Shown in pieces: positions 24,589-33,590 of a stretch of 64,000 bases of DNA (positions within the stretch are counted from its first letter, which is position 1; each line of letters starts with the position of its first letter). Both the position numbers and the translations under genes were made by a program. The DNA is from an uncultured Lachnospiraceae bacterium (GTDB lineage: Bacteria > Bacillota > Clostridia > Lachnospirales > Lachnospiraceae). Location: the NCBI GenBank assembly GCA_951801955.1, contig CATOOV010000010.1, positions 1 to 64,000 of the forward strand. The letters are read 5' to 3'. The notes below the pieces were generated by a model. The model made no database searches. It saw nothing but the letters and a program-made list of their open reading frames with translations, and was not told the DNA's origin.

Positions 24589-25950
24589 TCACGATTGGTT
24601 AAAACAAAAGCTAATCTCTTTCCACTGACTGTCCTCAATATAGTTGATCTGTGTAATTTCGCTGCAGTAATCTGCAAGATGCCCTTCCTGAATAAAATAC
24701 TGAAACGCCATTTCTTTTAAACTTTCATCTGAAAACCTTAGGGTGATTACCCGCCTTTCCTCCCATGCTGCGGCAAGTATCATTCCGATCCCATCTGGAT
24801 CCCATTCCTCAATATAGTTTCCTTCTTTTCTATAGTAATTATTCAGTATTGCTGAACATTCCGGCAATTCCAGTTCTTCATTGGGCTGGTGCCCCATCAG
24901 CATTTCTTCTGTAGTCATAGCCATAAAATTGTAATTGATAAAGGGGGTTTCCACACCTTCTTTATTCTCATAACCGTTATTTCCCCAAGTGGCATCCATA
25001 TAGTAATAATCCCCATCCAGACAGATCAAATTCCAGGCATGTGGCTCCCCCATGGCTTTTCCTGATACAATAACGCTCTGGATCCCAAGCTTCCCCATCA
25101 AATACTGCACTGCACAGGCATACCCTTGGCACACAGTCTGCTGTCGGATAAAAACACTGATAATATTCTGGTTATCCTGGGCGTCTTTTACATATTTTGT
25201 ATTCATGGCAAGCAGTTCATAGATGTATTTTGCCTTTTCATAATCGGAAGCCTCCTGGGAAATTCCTGTAAGCCATATTTCTACAATCCCATCAATCTGG
25301 TCCTGCATGTCCTTTCGTTCTTCCTGCGTCATCGTATATTTCGGAGAAAACTCCAGGCTAACCAACTCTTTCCCCTTTGTATATCTGGTATATACATACC
25401 CGTCTACCCAGAACAATCCGCCATAGTCGCTGCAGATTGCTGTGTAAGCACGCTGCATAATTTCTGTATCAATGGTAGAAAGTTTTACTTTTTCCTCCTG
25501 GTCTAAAATAGCAGGAAGCATTTCATCATACACGGTCTGTTCTGATTTCCCTAATTGTTCATAAGCATATTTCCCAGTAGAAACCTGTTCTTGCCGTTGT
25601 GCAGTTTCCTGCCCTTCCTTACGCCCTTCTTCTTCCATTTGATTAGAAGATTCCGTAACCTGCCCCGTTTCATTGTTCCGCAAATTCGGCGGTTCCACAA
25701 TCTGTCCATTCTCTTCCTCCTGCTGACCGGGAGAATCCAGAGACTGTCCATTCCCTTCCTTCTGCTCATTCGAAACTTCTTTGGAATATCCTGATTCTTC
25801 CTCCCGTTGTGTAAAATATCCGGCAGATTCCTCTGCTTGTCTGCCCTGCTGCATAAATTTATACAGCTCCTCTGGAGCACACCCTGCAAAATTGCCACAA
25901 AGAAGTATAAATGTCATCATCAACGCTGCTTTTTTCTGATTCTTTTTCAT
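24589..25950 (-). CDS. Transglutaminase-like lipoprotein
   Basis: A 453-residue exported protein. The signal peptide ends in the lipobox FAGC, so it should be lipid-anchored outside the membrane. A Gln/Glu-rich linker (about 30-125) contains four imperfect 14-residue units (GQQEEENGQIVEPP type). The transglutaminase-like core shows the Cys-His-Asp triad in TVCQGYAC, GEPHAWN and YYMDATWG. Such domains act as proteases or peptide-crosslinkers at the cell wall; the real activity is not known. The ATG at 25950 is set by AGGAAGGAAGG. It starts 38 nt after the M18 aminopeptidase stop and may share its message. Confidence 0.88.
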   Translation of the reverse strand: MKKNQKKAALMMTFILLCGNFAGCAPEELYKFMQQGRQAEESAGYFTQREEESGYSKEVSNEQKEGNGQSLDSPGQQEEENGQIVEPPNLRNNETGQVTESSNQMEEEGRKEGQETAQRQEQVSTGKYAYEQLGKSEQTVYDEMLPAILDQEEKVKLSTIDTEIMQRAYTAICSDYGGLFWVDGYVYTRYTKGKELVSLEFSPKYTMTQEERKDMQDQIDGIVEIWLTGISQEASDYEKAKYIYELLAMNTKYVKDAQDNQNIISVFIRQQTVCQGYACAVQYLMGKLGIQSVIVSGKAMGEPHAWNLICLDGDYYYMDATWGNNGYENKEGVETPFINYNFMAMTTEEMLMGHQPNEELELPECSAILNNYYRKEGNYIEEWDPDGIGMILAAAWEERRVITLRFSDESLKEMAFQYFIQEGHLADYCSEITQINYIEDSQWKEISFCFNQS

Positions 25951-25988
25951 TGCCTTCCTTCCTCTGCATGTTTTCTTTTCCAATCAAC

Positions 25989-27272
25989 TTATATCTGGAA
26001 AAAAATACGTATCAAATCTGTCAAAGCCTTCATATCCGCAGTTCCCATGGTCTCCACTGCAGAATGCATGGCAAGGACAGGAACCCCGACGTCTACCATT
26101 TTCACAGGAAGAAAACTAGATGCAACGGCTCCCAATGTACCTCCACCTGGTAGATCGGAACGGTTTACAAACTTCTGATAGGGGATGTTCGCTTTTTGGC
26201 AAATCTGCTGCACAACTGCTACTGCTTCACAGTCTGTAGCATAAGACTGGCTGCTTGCCTCTTTGATACACAATCCTTTTCCCAAAACCGGCTTATTTGT
26301 CGGATCCATTTTTCCCATCTGGTTTGGATGGAGCCCATGTGCCACATCCACAGACAAGAAAAACGCGTCGTACAAACTCTCTGCCGCCTGTACCGGCGTC
26401 TTTCCAAAGCAGTCAAAAATTCTCTCAAACAAATTTAACAACAGCATAGAACCTGCCCCCTGCTTGGTACGGCTGCCTACTTCCTCATGGTCAAACAAGG
26501 CAATTACATTGATACCTTCCTGTCGTTTACTTTCTATAAGCCCTGCCAGCAACGCCTGTACAGAGGTAAGGTTATCCAATCTGGGAGAGAGAATCAGTTC
26601 TTCCTTCATACCGGCATATTGTGGCTTCTCCTGGCAATATACCCATAATTCATAATCCAAAATGGATTCCTTATCTGTGCCAAGTTCCTCGGCAAGAAAA
26701 TCTAAAAAAGATTCCGTTTGCCCTTCTTTTACCAAACCTAAAATGGGGAGAAGATCTGTCTGTTTATTTAATTCTATTCCTTTATTGACCTCACGATTCA
26801 TATGGATGGCAAGATTCGGGATTACCCCTATGGTCTGTTTCAGAGAGAGATATCTTATTTGGGGATGCATCACATCATCGCTTGCCAGTGCCACTCTGCC
26901 GGAAATACTTAAAGGGCGGTCCAGCCAGGTATTCAAAATAGCGCCCCCATACACCTCCACATTCACCTGCGCATACCCTCCCGCTGTAATATCTGGATTG
27001 GGTTTCATCCGCAGACATGGGAAATCTGTATGTGCCGCCCCAATTCGTATCGTATCCCGAAATTCAGCACGCTCTCCAATGGTAAATGCAAATAATGTTG
27101 TATCATGATGTTTTACATAGTATTTTCCTTTTTCTGTCAAACCCCAGGTCCGATGAAAAGACAATGCTTCAAATCCAGCCGCCTTTAACTGTTCTTCTGC
27201 TTCCTTTACCACCATAACCCCACTGGTCCCATGTTCCAGTAAATGAAATAATCTCTCTTCTGACTGCTCCAT
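25989..27272 (-). CDS. M18-family aminopeptidase
   Basis: A 427-residue zinc aminopeptidase of the aspartyl aminopeptidase family, removing N-terminal residues from peptides in the cytoplasm. The metal and catalytic motifs are IGAAHTDFPCLRMKP (His and Asp), LSPRLDNLTSVQALL, LFDHEEVGSRTKQGA (Glu-Glu), SVDVAHGLHPN and the late VLAMHSAVETMG (His). The length is typical. The ATG at 27272 follows TAGGAGGCAGAAA. It is the likely first gene of a pair with the lipoprotein. Confidence 0.94.
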   Translation of the reverse strand: MEQSEERLFHLLEHGTSGVMVVKEAEEQLKAAGFEALSFHRTWGLTEKGKYYVKHHDTTLFAFTIGERAEFRDTIRIGAAHTDFPCLRMKPNPDITAGGYAQVNVEVYGGAILNTWLDRPLSISGRVALASDDVMHPQIRYLSLKQTIGVIPNLAIHMNREVNKGIELNKQTDLLPILGLVKEGQTESFLDFLAEELGTDKESILDYELWVYCQEKPQYAGMKEELILSPRLDNLTSVQALLAGLIESKRQEGINVIALFDHEEVGSRTKQGAGSMLLLNLFERIFDCFGKTPVQAAESLYDAFFLSVDVAHGLHPNQMGKMDPTNKPVLGKGLCIKEASSQSYATDCEAVAVVQQICQKANIPYQKFVNRSDLPGGGTLGAVASSFLPVKMVDVGVPVLAMHSAVETMGTADMKALTDLIRIFFQI

Positions 27273-27323
27273 TTTCTGCCTCCTAAATATAAATTTAAAA
27301 TTATTTTATCTCATCGGAGAAGA

Positions 27324-27384
27324 CTCCCGCCACTGATTCAAATCAGTTACTCACCGCCTCTAAAGGTGGGAGCCATACCTCATC
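27324..27384. repeat. Hairpin repeat CTCCCGCC/GGTGGGAG
   Basis: Second copy of the repeat seen at 7671. CTCCCGCC is followed by an ACTGAT/ATCAGT hairpin, CACCGCCT-CTAA-AGGTGGGAG and a CCATACCTCATC tail. A G-T wobble replaces G-C in the inner stem, so pairing is kept. Confidence 0.6.
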
Positions 27385-27468
27385 TAATATAATCTCCCCC
27401 TACTATACTATAAATACTGATAATTTACCAGCTATATTTGATTTGCCGTTTTTCATAATTCATGGTAA

Positions 27469-27502
27469 AATGACACCAAAATACGCGTGACTTTCGTCAT
27501 AC
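27469..27502. repeat. TTTGACGC-type dispersed repeat
   Basis: It shares AATAC, CGTGACTTT and CAT with copies at 15144-15177 and 38583-38613. It ends 24 nt before the start codon at 27526. Confidence 0.5.
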
Positions 27503-27525
27503 TTAATGGAAACAGGGAGGTACCT

Positions 27526-28032
27526 ATGACAGCACTATCCATTCTAAATGTAAAAGAATTTATGAACATCCTACTGCGCACAGATGCTTTTGACAACTTT
27601 CTCTTGTCAGAAGGATCCATTACCACTTATATGACCTTTCTTCTGGATGGGCATTGCAAGGAAGAGTTCTTTAGCCCAGAAGACGAACCTTATGAACTAG
27701 TCTCCAACGAAACTTATGTGCCTTTTTCCTTGGTACGCCCCACCTGCTTCGAGCTGATCAAAGGGAAGCGCACTCCTTCCTCTTTTAAATTTGTATTCCA
27801 GCTTTCCAGTGAAAACCAGGCACGTACCTTAGCTTCCATGGGAAGTTCTTTTTCCTCGGAAGAGATCACCGGTATGTACCTAAACCTTAAGTACCAAAAT
27901 CAGCAGCTTACCTGTACCACAGGTGTCTCCTGCCGCATTTTTTCGATGGACAAATCACTGGAACATGCATGGGATGAACTGGTCAAACGCTTTCTAAAAA
28001 ACCAAAAAATTCCTTTTGAATCCCTAGTCTAA
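27526..28032 (+). CDS. DUF5721-like protein
   Basis: A 168-residue cytoplasmic protein starting MTALSILNVKEFMNILLRTD. It resembles a conserved Lachnospiraceae family of unknown function (DUF5721): an N-terminal LLxTDxFDxFLLSE segment, a central FELIKGKRTPSSFKFVF strand pair and a C-terminal HAWDELVKRFLK helix. No catalytic motif is evident. The start at 27526 is taken from GGGAGG 7 nt upstream; the open frame begins 13 codons earlier inside a dispersed repeat. It precedes the cold-shock gene but has its own spacing. Confidence 0.75.
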   Translation: MTALSILNVKEFMNILLRTDAFDNFLLSEGSITTYMTFLLDGHCKEEFFSPEDEPYELVSNETYVPFSLVRPTCFELIKGKRTPSSFKFVFQLSSENQARTLASMGSSFSSEEITGMYLNLKYQNQQLTCTTGVSCRIFSMDKSLEHAWDELVKRFLKNQKIPFESLV

Positions 28033-28131
28033 GCCCTGAAATCATCCTCTACATAGATTCTTCTGGATGCCTTTTCTCACTTTTACCAGAATTTTATAAA
28101 TTTTTGCCAGAATATTTCTTTACTTTTCAAA

Positions 28132-28137
28132 TATAAT
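28132..28137 (+). promoter_or_regulatory. Likely -10 of the cold-shock gene
   Basis: TATAAT lies 58 nt before the start codon at 28196. The -35 is poor. This leaves a 5' leader of about 50 nt, as is usual for cold-shock genes. Confidence 0.5.
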
Positions 28138-28195
28138 GTGCTATTCTAGGTCTATGTCAAAGAAATGGCATATATTATTATTTGGAGGTACTGAC

Positions 28196-28396
28196 ATGCA
28201 AGGTACAGTAAAGTGGTTTAACAACCAAAAAGGATATGGTTTTATCTCTGATGAAGCAGGAAACGACGTATTTGTCCACTATTCTGGATTAAATATGGAA
28301 GGTTTCAAATCCTTAGAAGAAGGCGCTACTGTTGAATTTGACGTGACTGAGGGTTCCAAAGGTCCCCAGGCTGTGAATGTAACTGTAGTACGCTAA
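28196..28396 (+). CDS. csp: Cold-shock protein
   Basis: A 66-residue single cold-shock domain that binds single-stranded RNA and DNA and melts RNA structure. The RNP1 motif KGYGFISDE and RNP2 motif VFVHYSGL are intact, and the start [15 protein letters not shown] is typical. The ATG at 28196 follows TTGGAGG with good spacing; the longer open frame from 28136 is not used. It is followed by a strong bidirectional terminator. Confidence 0.96.
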   Translation: MQGTVKWFNNQKGYGFISDEAGNDVFVHYSGLNMEGFKSLEEGATVEFDVTEGSKGPQAVNVTVVR

Positions 28397-28480
28397 TCTC
28401 ATCAGGTTCTCATTGTGCCTTTGTCTGAATATAGAAATTTCGATTTTTTATTAAGATATAAGTATTGATGAAACACAGGT

Positions 28481-28537
28481 GATTAAAAAACTGCAAGGAT
28501 ACTTTATTATAAAAGTATTCCTTGCAGTTTTTTAATC
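28481..28537. terminator. Bidirectional terminator between csp and lspA
   Basis: A stem of about 25 bp (28481-28505 with 28512-28537; one bulge) has AAAAAA on the left and TTTTTT on the right, so it works for both strands. The centre is ACTGCAAGGATACTTT paired with its complement. Confidence 0.9.
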
Positions 28538-28657
28538 GTTTCAAATACGCACCTGCGTATTTTTCTATCATTGCTAGAAATAAGAAATTTATCAAATTTC
28601 CCTGAGCAAAAAACTCTCCATGACAGATTCTTGTTCACCCACTGCTTCCGCCGCAAA

Positions 28658-29107
28658 CTACCCTTTCACAAAAAAGGCAAAAAACATCCCGCCCAGAAAA
28701 ATACACAGATCCGAGAGATTGAAAATAATCCGATTCAAACTTTTGAATGGTGTATGAAAACTAAAATAATCCACTACATATCCCCTTTTTAGTCTGTCAT
28801 AATAATTACTGGCTCCACCGCCCAGAAGAAGGGCAAACGCCAGCAATACACCAGGATTCTCCTTTTTTTGAATCAACCAAAACCACAAACTCCCCAGTAT
28901 CAGCAGCATACCGCCACACAATGCCTGAATCAATCCTGGACGTTTTTCCAGTAAATTCAAAGCCACACCATAATTGTGGTATTTGTGCAGCAAGATCTTT
29001 CCCCTGCAGATTTTTATTTGTTTTCCCCATTCCAAGCGTTTCTCTGCTTGGTTTTTCAGTAACAGCTCCCCTGTAAATATTGCCGCTGCCGCCGCTGCAT
29101 ATCTCAC
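28658..29107 (-). CDS. lspA: Signal peptidase II
   Basis: A 149-residue membrane aspartyl protease that removes signal peptides from lipoproteins. Four hydrophobic segments are present. The NYGVALN motif, GGASNYYDRLKRGYVVDYFSF with catalytic Asp113, and FNLSD with Asp133 are conserved, although the sequence is divergent from common LspA. It ends the minus-strand run after the subtilase (34-nt gap) and faces a strong terminator. It would process lipoproteins such as the one at 24589. Confidence 0.88.
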   Translation of the reverse strand: MRYAAAAAAIFTGELLLKNQAEKRLEWGKQIKICRGKILLHKYHNYGVALNLLEKRPGLIQALCGGMLLILGSLWFWLIQKKENPGVLLAFALLLGGGASNYYDRLKRGYVVDYFSFHTPFKSLNRIIFNLSDLCIFLGGMFFAFFVKG

Positions 29108-29141
29108 TTTTGTCTCCTTTCACATATGTATTTTGGGGCAA

Positions 29142-30824
29142 TTATTGAATCCTGAAATCCTCAAAGGTATGATATACATTCATCCTTCCCCATCCAAACG
29201 CCTGGTCAGGATAATTGCGCCGTGCTTCCCGGTCAGCACCTCGAATCAATGCATTTTTAATACCAGAATTGGTAATTGTTGAATAATTCCCCCGGACAAT
29301 TCCCCACTCCATGACTAGCGCTACTGCTCCAGCGGTAACTGCTGACGCTGCGCTGGTACCTGACCTTTGGACAAACATACCTCCTGGCGCTGCCCCATAT
29401 ACATTCACTCCTGGTGCAACAAAATCGGGCTTGATCAAACCGTTTGCCGTAAACCCTCTTCCGGATCTCAGATAAATGCTGTTGTCTTTGTCATTGTAGG
29501 CGCCCACTGTCATAGGCGCTGACGCACTTGCGGGAACAGTAAGGGTCGTATCTGGATTTGACCGGACAAAAAACACCTCCCCCGTCAAAAATTCCTCCAA
29601 AGGCAGCCACATATGGAACGTACTGCCAAGTTCACCTTCCCGATACACCCGAATATTCCACAATCCCTGGGTAGGCCTGCCAAATCGGATATAGATCACT
29701 TGGGAACCATCCAGAATACCCACAATCCGATAATCCACAGATACCCGCGTATTTTCAAATAAAAAATTGTATTCCCTTCCTCCAGATAAAATATATTCGC
29801 TGGGCATCCGTTCTCCGGTAGGTGAAATAATATCAACCACAAAGCTCTGTGGAGACTGTGCCCACACTTCCACAGAGAATCCCTCCACCCCGCTTCCCAC
29901 ATTGACCTCCACATTTCGGAAATTCTCTTCCTCTGTAAGCTGCCCCAAAAAATGATGACGGGAATTCCCCTCATTACCTGCCGCCACTACCACTGCATGT
30001 TCATTGTGCAGGGACATAACATTCAGCATATTAGAAAGGGGATTCGCACCCGTATGTCCGCCCATATCAGTTCCAAGCCCTACACAAATCACAAGGGGCA
30101 TATGCCGCTCCTGGGCAAGCCTGCTTAAATATACGATCCCTGCCATAATATCATTTTCCTGATATACGGTCGCATCCCTGTTGATAAAATAGAATTCCCG
30201 CAAATATTCCTTTGCAGGTTTTAATTTGACCATCGCAATTTTTGCAAAAGGCGCAGCTCCCGCAAATTCCTTTTCTGGCATTTCACTTCCCGCCGCCACG
30301 CTCGCCATATAAGTCCCATGTCCATCCTCATCTGTCATTGGCACCATTTCCTGGGGATTTGCAGAATTTAAGGCACGATTAATCTGGTCGTCCTGGTACT
30401 CGCTTCCATAGATAAACCCTGCCGGCGGAGTCCCGCTGCGGTCTGTCTGATCCCAAAAAGCCGCAATTCTAGTGCTGCCGTCGGAGTTACGGAATACTGG
30501 GTTTACATAGTCTATCCCAGAATCCAGAAATCCAATCAAAACCCCCTGGCCTTTTAGCGCCAGGGTAGGCTGATTTTGTAATCTTAATATCCCGCTGGCT
30601 TCCAGTGCACTCTCATCCATAGGGGCATAACATCCAGGAATTGCGCTATAGCTATAGTTTTTTATGGTCAGCGGCGGATTCTCTGCCCTGGACAGATAGA
30701 CAATATCATACGTCCGATCTAATGTCTGCACACAGCAATTTAAGGGCTTTCCCCGCAGGTCCAGGATATATTCCTTAATAAAATCATAATAATCATTTGA
30801 GTATACAGCTTCTTCACATTCCAT
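29142..30824 (-). CDS. Subtilisin-like protease of the Csp type
   Basis: A 560-residue S8 family peptidase. The triad is Asp101 (FLDSGIDYVNP), His169 (DEDGHGTYMAS) and Ser491 (RSGTSAASAVTAG), with the oxyanion Asn in VVAAGNEGNSRHH. A long insertion between Asn and Ser (about 300-420) reads as a beta-rich jelly-roll, as in the clostridial Csp proteases that activate pro-SleC in spores. No signal peptide is present, also as in Csp proteins. The start at 30824 has a weak site. The protein is clearly catalytic; the role in germination is inference, strengthened by the SleC-like gene at 4061. Confidence 0.85.
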   Translation of the reverse strand: MECEEAVYSNDYYDFIKEYILDLRGKPLNCCVQTLDRTYDIVYLSRAENPPLTIKNYSYSAIPGCYAPMDESALEASGILRLQNQPTLALKGQGVLIGFLDSGIDYVNPVFRNSDGSTRIAAFWDQTDRSGTPPAGFIYGSEYQDDQINRALNSANPQEMVPMTDEDGHGTYMASVAAGSEMPEKEFAGAAPFAKIAMVKLKPAKEYLREFYFINRDATVYQENDIMAGIVYLSRLAQERHMPLVICVGLGTDMGGHTGANPLSNMLNVMSLHNEHAVVVAAGNEGNSRHHFLGQLTEEENFRNVEVNVGSGVEGFSVEVWAQSPQSFVVDIISPTGERMPSEYILSGGREYNFLFENTRVSVDYRIVGILDGSQVIYIRFGRPTQGLWNIRVYREGELGSTFHMWLPLEEFLTGEVFFVRSNPDTTLTVPASASAPMTVGAYNDKDNSIYLRSGRGFTANGLIKPDFVAPGVNVYGAAPGGMFVQRSGTSAASAVTAGAVALVMEWGIVRGNYSTITNSGIKNALIRGADREARRNYPDQAFGWGRMNVYHTFEDFRIQ

Positions 30825-30995
30825 ATGCTGCTCTTTTCTTTTTTTTCAGCATATGCCAAAAGTCAGGAATACATGAACAGAAACATTTTTTCATAAAACC
30901 TTCTTAGCAAATTGCACAAAGAAATGCAAACGTTGTTCCAGGTGTTCCAGACAGATTGACACCCCAATCCTATAAAAAATACGTTTTCGAGATTC

Positions 30996-32456
30996 CTATA
31001 TCCCCGCGGCGCCTGCTTTCTCTTCCATGGAAAGGCAACCCCGCATACTAATCAGGGGGCCCCCGTTATGCTCAATATAATCTTCTGTGATTGTCACCAT
31101 GCCAATACCATCGTCCTTGGGAATCTCATACATAATATCTAACATAAATTCCTCGATAATCGCCCGAAGCGCCCTGGCGCCCACATCCTTCTTCTTTGCC
31201 TTTCTGGCAATGGCGCGCAGCGCCGTCTCTTCAAATTCCAACTTCACCTCATCCATGGACAGAAGTTTTTTGTATTGTTTCACAATGGCGCTCTTAGGTT
31301 CCGTGAGAATCCGCACCAACATATCCTCTGTCAAGGCATCCAATGCAAAGATCACAGGAAGCCGTCCCAAAAACTCTGGAATCATTCCATATTTGCGGAT
31401 ATCTTCCACTTCTACCCTCTGCAAAAGATTCTCTTCCCCATCATATTTATCCTTCAACTCGCCATGAAATCCCATGGACGACTTCTTATTCAGCCGTTCC
31501 TTGACAATCTCCTCCAAATCTGGAAAAGCGCCCCCGCAGATAAACAAAATATTTTTCGTATTGACTGTGGCAAGGGGAACCATGGCATTCTTGCTGTTGG
31601 CGCCCACCGGGACTTCAATCTCTGCGCCCTCCAGCAGTTTTAACATCCCCTGCTGGACGCTTTCACCGCTGACGTCCCGCTGGTTGGTCGTCTTCTTTTT
31701 GGCAATTTTATCAATCTCATCTATGAAAATAATTCCATGCTCGGCGCGCTCCACATCATTATCTGCTGAAGCAAGAAGTTTTGATACCACGCTCTCAATA
31801 TCATCTCCAATGTAACCTGCCTCTGTCAAGGATGTGGCGTCTGCAATGGCAAGGGGTACGTCCAAAAGCCTTGCCAATGTCTTGACCATGTAGGTTTTTC
31901 CGCTTCCGGTAGGTCCCAGCATCAGCATATTGGACTTTTCAATCTCAATCCCGTCCAAATCATCACAGGACACACGTTTATAATGGTTATATACGGCAAC
32001 GGACATAACTTTTTTTGCATACTCCTGCCCAACCACATATTCGTCCAGGCTCGCTTTAATCTTATGGGGAGCCGGAATTGACCGGATATCAAGCACTGGT
32101 TCCGATTTCTTTTCTTCTTTTGCCTTTTTCTTTTTCAGCTTTTGTTTTTTAGGCATCATATTTAGATTTTGAAGATCTGATAAATTGATCATGCTGATAT
32201 TGGGCATATTCCCAAAATTCCCCATATCCCCCATAGGGAAATTCACATTATTCATACTGTCAAAGGTTTTCTGCATACAGTCTGAACAGATGCAGATATC
32301 ATTGGGAATGCGAATCATTTTCCCTGCCTTGCTCTCTGGTCTGCGGCAGATATAACAGATATCTTCGTATCCGTCTTCTCTGTCCTCCTGATTCACTTCT
32401 AAATCCTGTATTACTTCACGAAAGTCTGTATCATCAAATTTTTCTTTATCACTCAT
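30996..32456 (-). CDS. Divergent ClpX paralogue
   Basis: A 486-residue AAA+ unfoldase. It has an N-terminal zinc finger (CYICRRPES and CICSDCMQ), an unusual Met/Asn-rich and then Lys-rich linker (about 70-118), Walker A GPTGSGKT, Walker B IIFIDEID, pore loop GYIGDD and sensor PEFLGRLPV. The ClpP-docking loop is KSSMGFHGE, so binding to ClpP is plausible. It is clearly distinct from the canonical ClpX at 51486: longer linker, different finger, no link to clpP. A promoter TTGTGC-N17-TATAAT lies at 32534-32506. It probably feeds a different substrate set to ClpP. Confidence 0.9.
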   Translation of the reverse strand: MSDKEKFDDTDFREVIQDLEVNQEDREDGYEDICYICRRPESKAGKMIRIPNDICICSDCMQKTFDSMNNVNFPMGDMGNFGNMPNISMINLSDLQNLNMMPKKQKLKKKKAKEEKKSEPVLDIRSIPAPHKIKASLDEYVVGQEYAKKVMSVAVYNHYKRVSCDDLDGIEIEKSNMLMLGPTGSGKTYMVKTLARLLDVPLAIADATSLTEAGYIGDDIESVVSKLLASADNDVERAEHGIIFIDEIDKIAKKKTTNQRDVSGESVQQGMLKLLEGAEIEVPVGANSKNAMVPLATVNTKNILFICGGAFPDLEEIVKERLNKKSSMGFHGELKDKYDGEENLLQRVEVEDIRKYGMIPEFLGRLPVIFALDALTEDMLVRILTEPKSAIVKQYKKLLSMDEVKLEFEETALRAIARKAKKKDVGARALRAIIEEFMLDIMYEIPKDDGIGMVTITEDYIEHNGGPLISMRGCLSMEEKAGAAGI

Positions 32457-32505
32457 CCTGTATTCTCCTTCTTGTTCCGAAAATCTGCTTTCGAAACCTG
32501 ATTTT

Positions 32506-32534
32506 ATTATAATTCAAGGCTGAAGATAGCACAA
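32506..32534 (-). promoter_or_regulatory. Promoter of the ClpX paralogue
   Basis: On the minus strand TTGTGC (32534-32529), 17-nt spacer, TATAAT (32511-32506), about 50 nt before the start codon. Confidence 0.55.
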
Positions 32535-32561
32535 CCGCTTTTTCAAAGAGTTTCGAAAAAT

Positions 32562-33590
32562 TTAAGATTCATAAAAATAATTATATCCGCAAAACTTCTG
32601 GCTGATTGGGTCATAATAGAATCCAAGCGTCTTATCTCCCTGCATCAAAAGCAGGATCATATCTTTTAATTCCACCACCTGGTAAGAGTAATGGACAACA
32701 TTTTCCACATTCTCCTCTTCCTCATTTCCACCTGTGATCATACACTCATCTTTCCAGAAAAACCCTTCCCAATCCTGTTTCTGTTTTTTCATCTCTTCTA
32801 ACAACATTGATTCCTCCGGGCGTTTTTGCATAATACATTCCAGCCATCGGAAGCTCTGCAGATAGGAATTTTCATAATTCCCATCCACAAGATAAATGGA
32901 TGGCGTAACCATATAATACAACTGCGTCATGTAGGCAGAAAATTTTGACAACGATATTTCTGACTCTTCTAATACCTCCACCATTTTCTCTTTACCTCTC
33001 TTCCACCCTGCTTCATTTCTCTGGTCTTTGGTATGGTACGCCGTACAGATAAAACTGATGACATTCCAGTTACTGCACGCAATCCGCACTTGATATTGCA
33101 GTCCTCCCAGTTTCAAGATATCCTGGTAGAAAAAAATATCTCCCACGGAAGATCCAGTTACTTTTACCATATTTTGCAAAATATGGTGGTTGCTTTCGTC
33201 AAACCAATCCAAAACATCTTCCAACGCTACACCTGCCTCGTATGCAATCAACTGTCCGAAATACCAGTCTGTAGCTTTCACCGAGGACAATTCCTCTATT
33301 CCATATGTCTCCTGGTACATTTCCATAAAAAACTCTTCCTCAAGAAATATAGGAACATTTTTTGGCGCTTCTATATTGGCATGGGGATAATAATTCCATG
33401 GAAAAATCTCGATATCATCCTCGATTTTCCCATAAAAAATATTAGAACCAACATTTTCATACTCCGCCTGCTCTGGTGCACTCTCGCTTTTCAAGACACG
33501 CCTGCCGCTCTCCACAATTCCCAAATAACCCATTCCTAAAACAATCCCTGCACACCCAAGGGTTATCGCCATAGATTTTATGTTGTGCAT
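32562..33590 (-). CDS. Unknown membrane-anchored protein of a two-component operon
   Basis: I do not recognise this 342-residue protein. It has one N-terminal hydrophobic segment (about 6-26, an uncleaved anchor or signal peptide) and then a soluble domain rich in Glu, Tyr and Trp, with an acidic stretch GGNEEEENVENV near residue 285. No catalytic motif is seen. It overlaps the end of the histidine kinase gene by 13 nt, with AGGAGGG before the ATG at 33590, so the two are translated together. An extracytoplasmic role modulating the kinase or acting as its output is likely but unproven. Confidence 0.7.
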   Translation of the reverse strand: MHNIKSMAITLGCAGIVLGMGYLGIVESGRRVLKSESAPEQAEYENVGSNIFYGKIEDDIEIFPWNYYPHANIEAPKNVPIFLEEEFFMEMYQETYGIEELSSVKATDWYFGQLIAYEAGVALEDVLDWFDESNHHILQNMVKVTGSSVGDIFFYQDILKLGGLQYQVRIACSNWNVISFICTAYHTKDQRNEAGWKRGKEKMVEVLEESEISLSKFSAYMTQLYYMVTPSIYLVDGNYENSYLQSFRWLECIMQKRPEESMLLEEMKKQKQDWEGFFWKDECMITGGNEEEENVENVVHYSYQVVELKDMILLLMQGDKTLGFYYDPISQKFCGYNYFYES

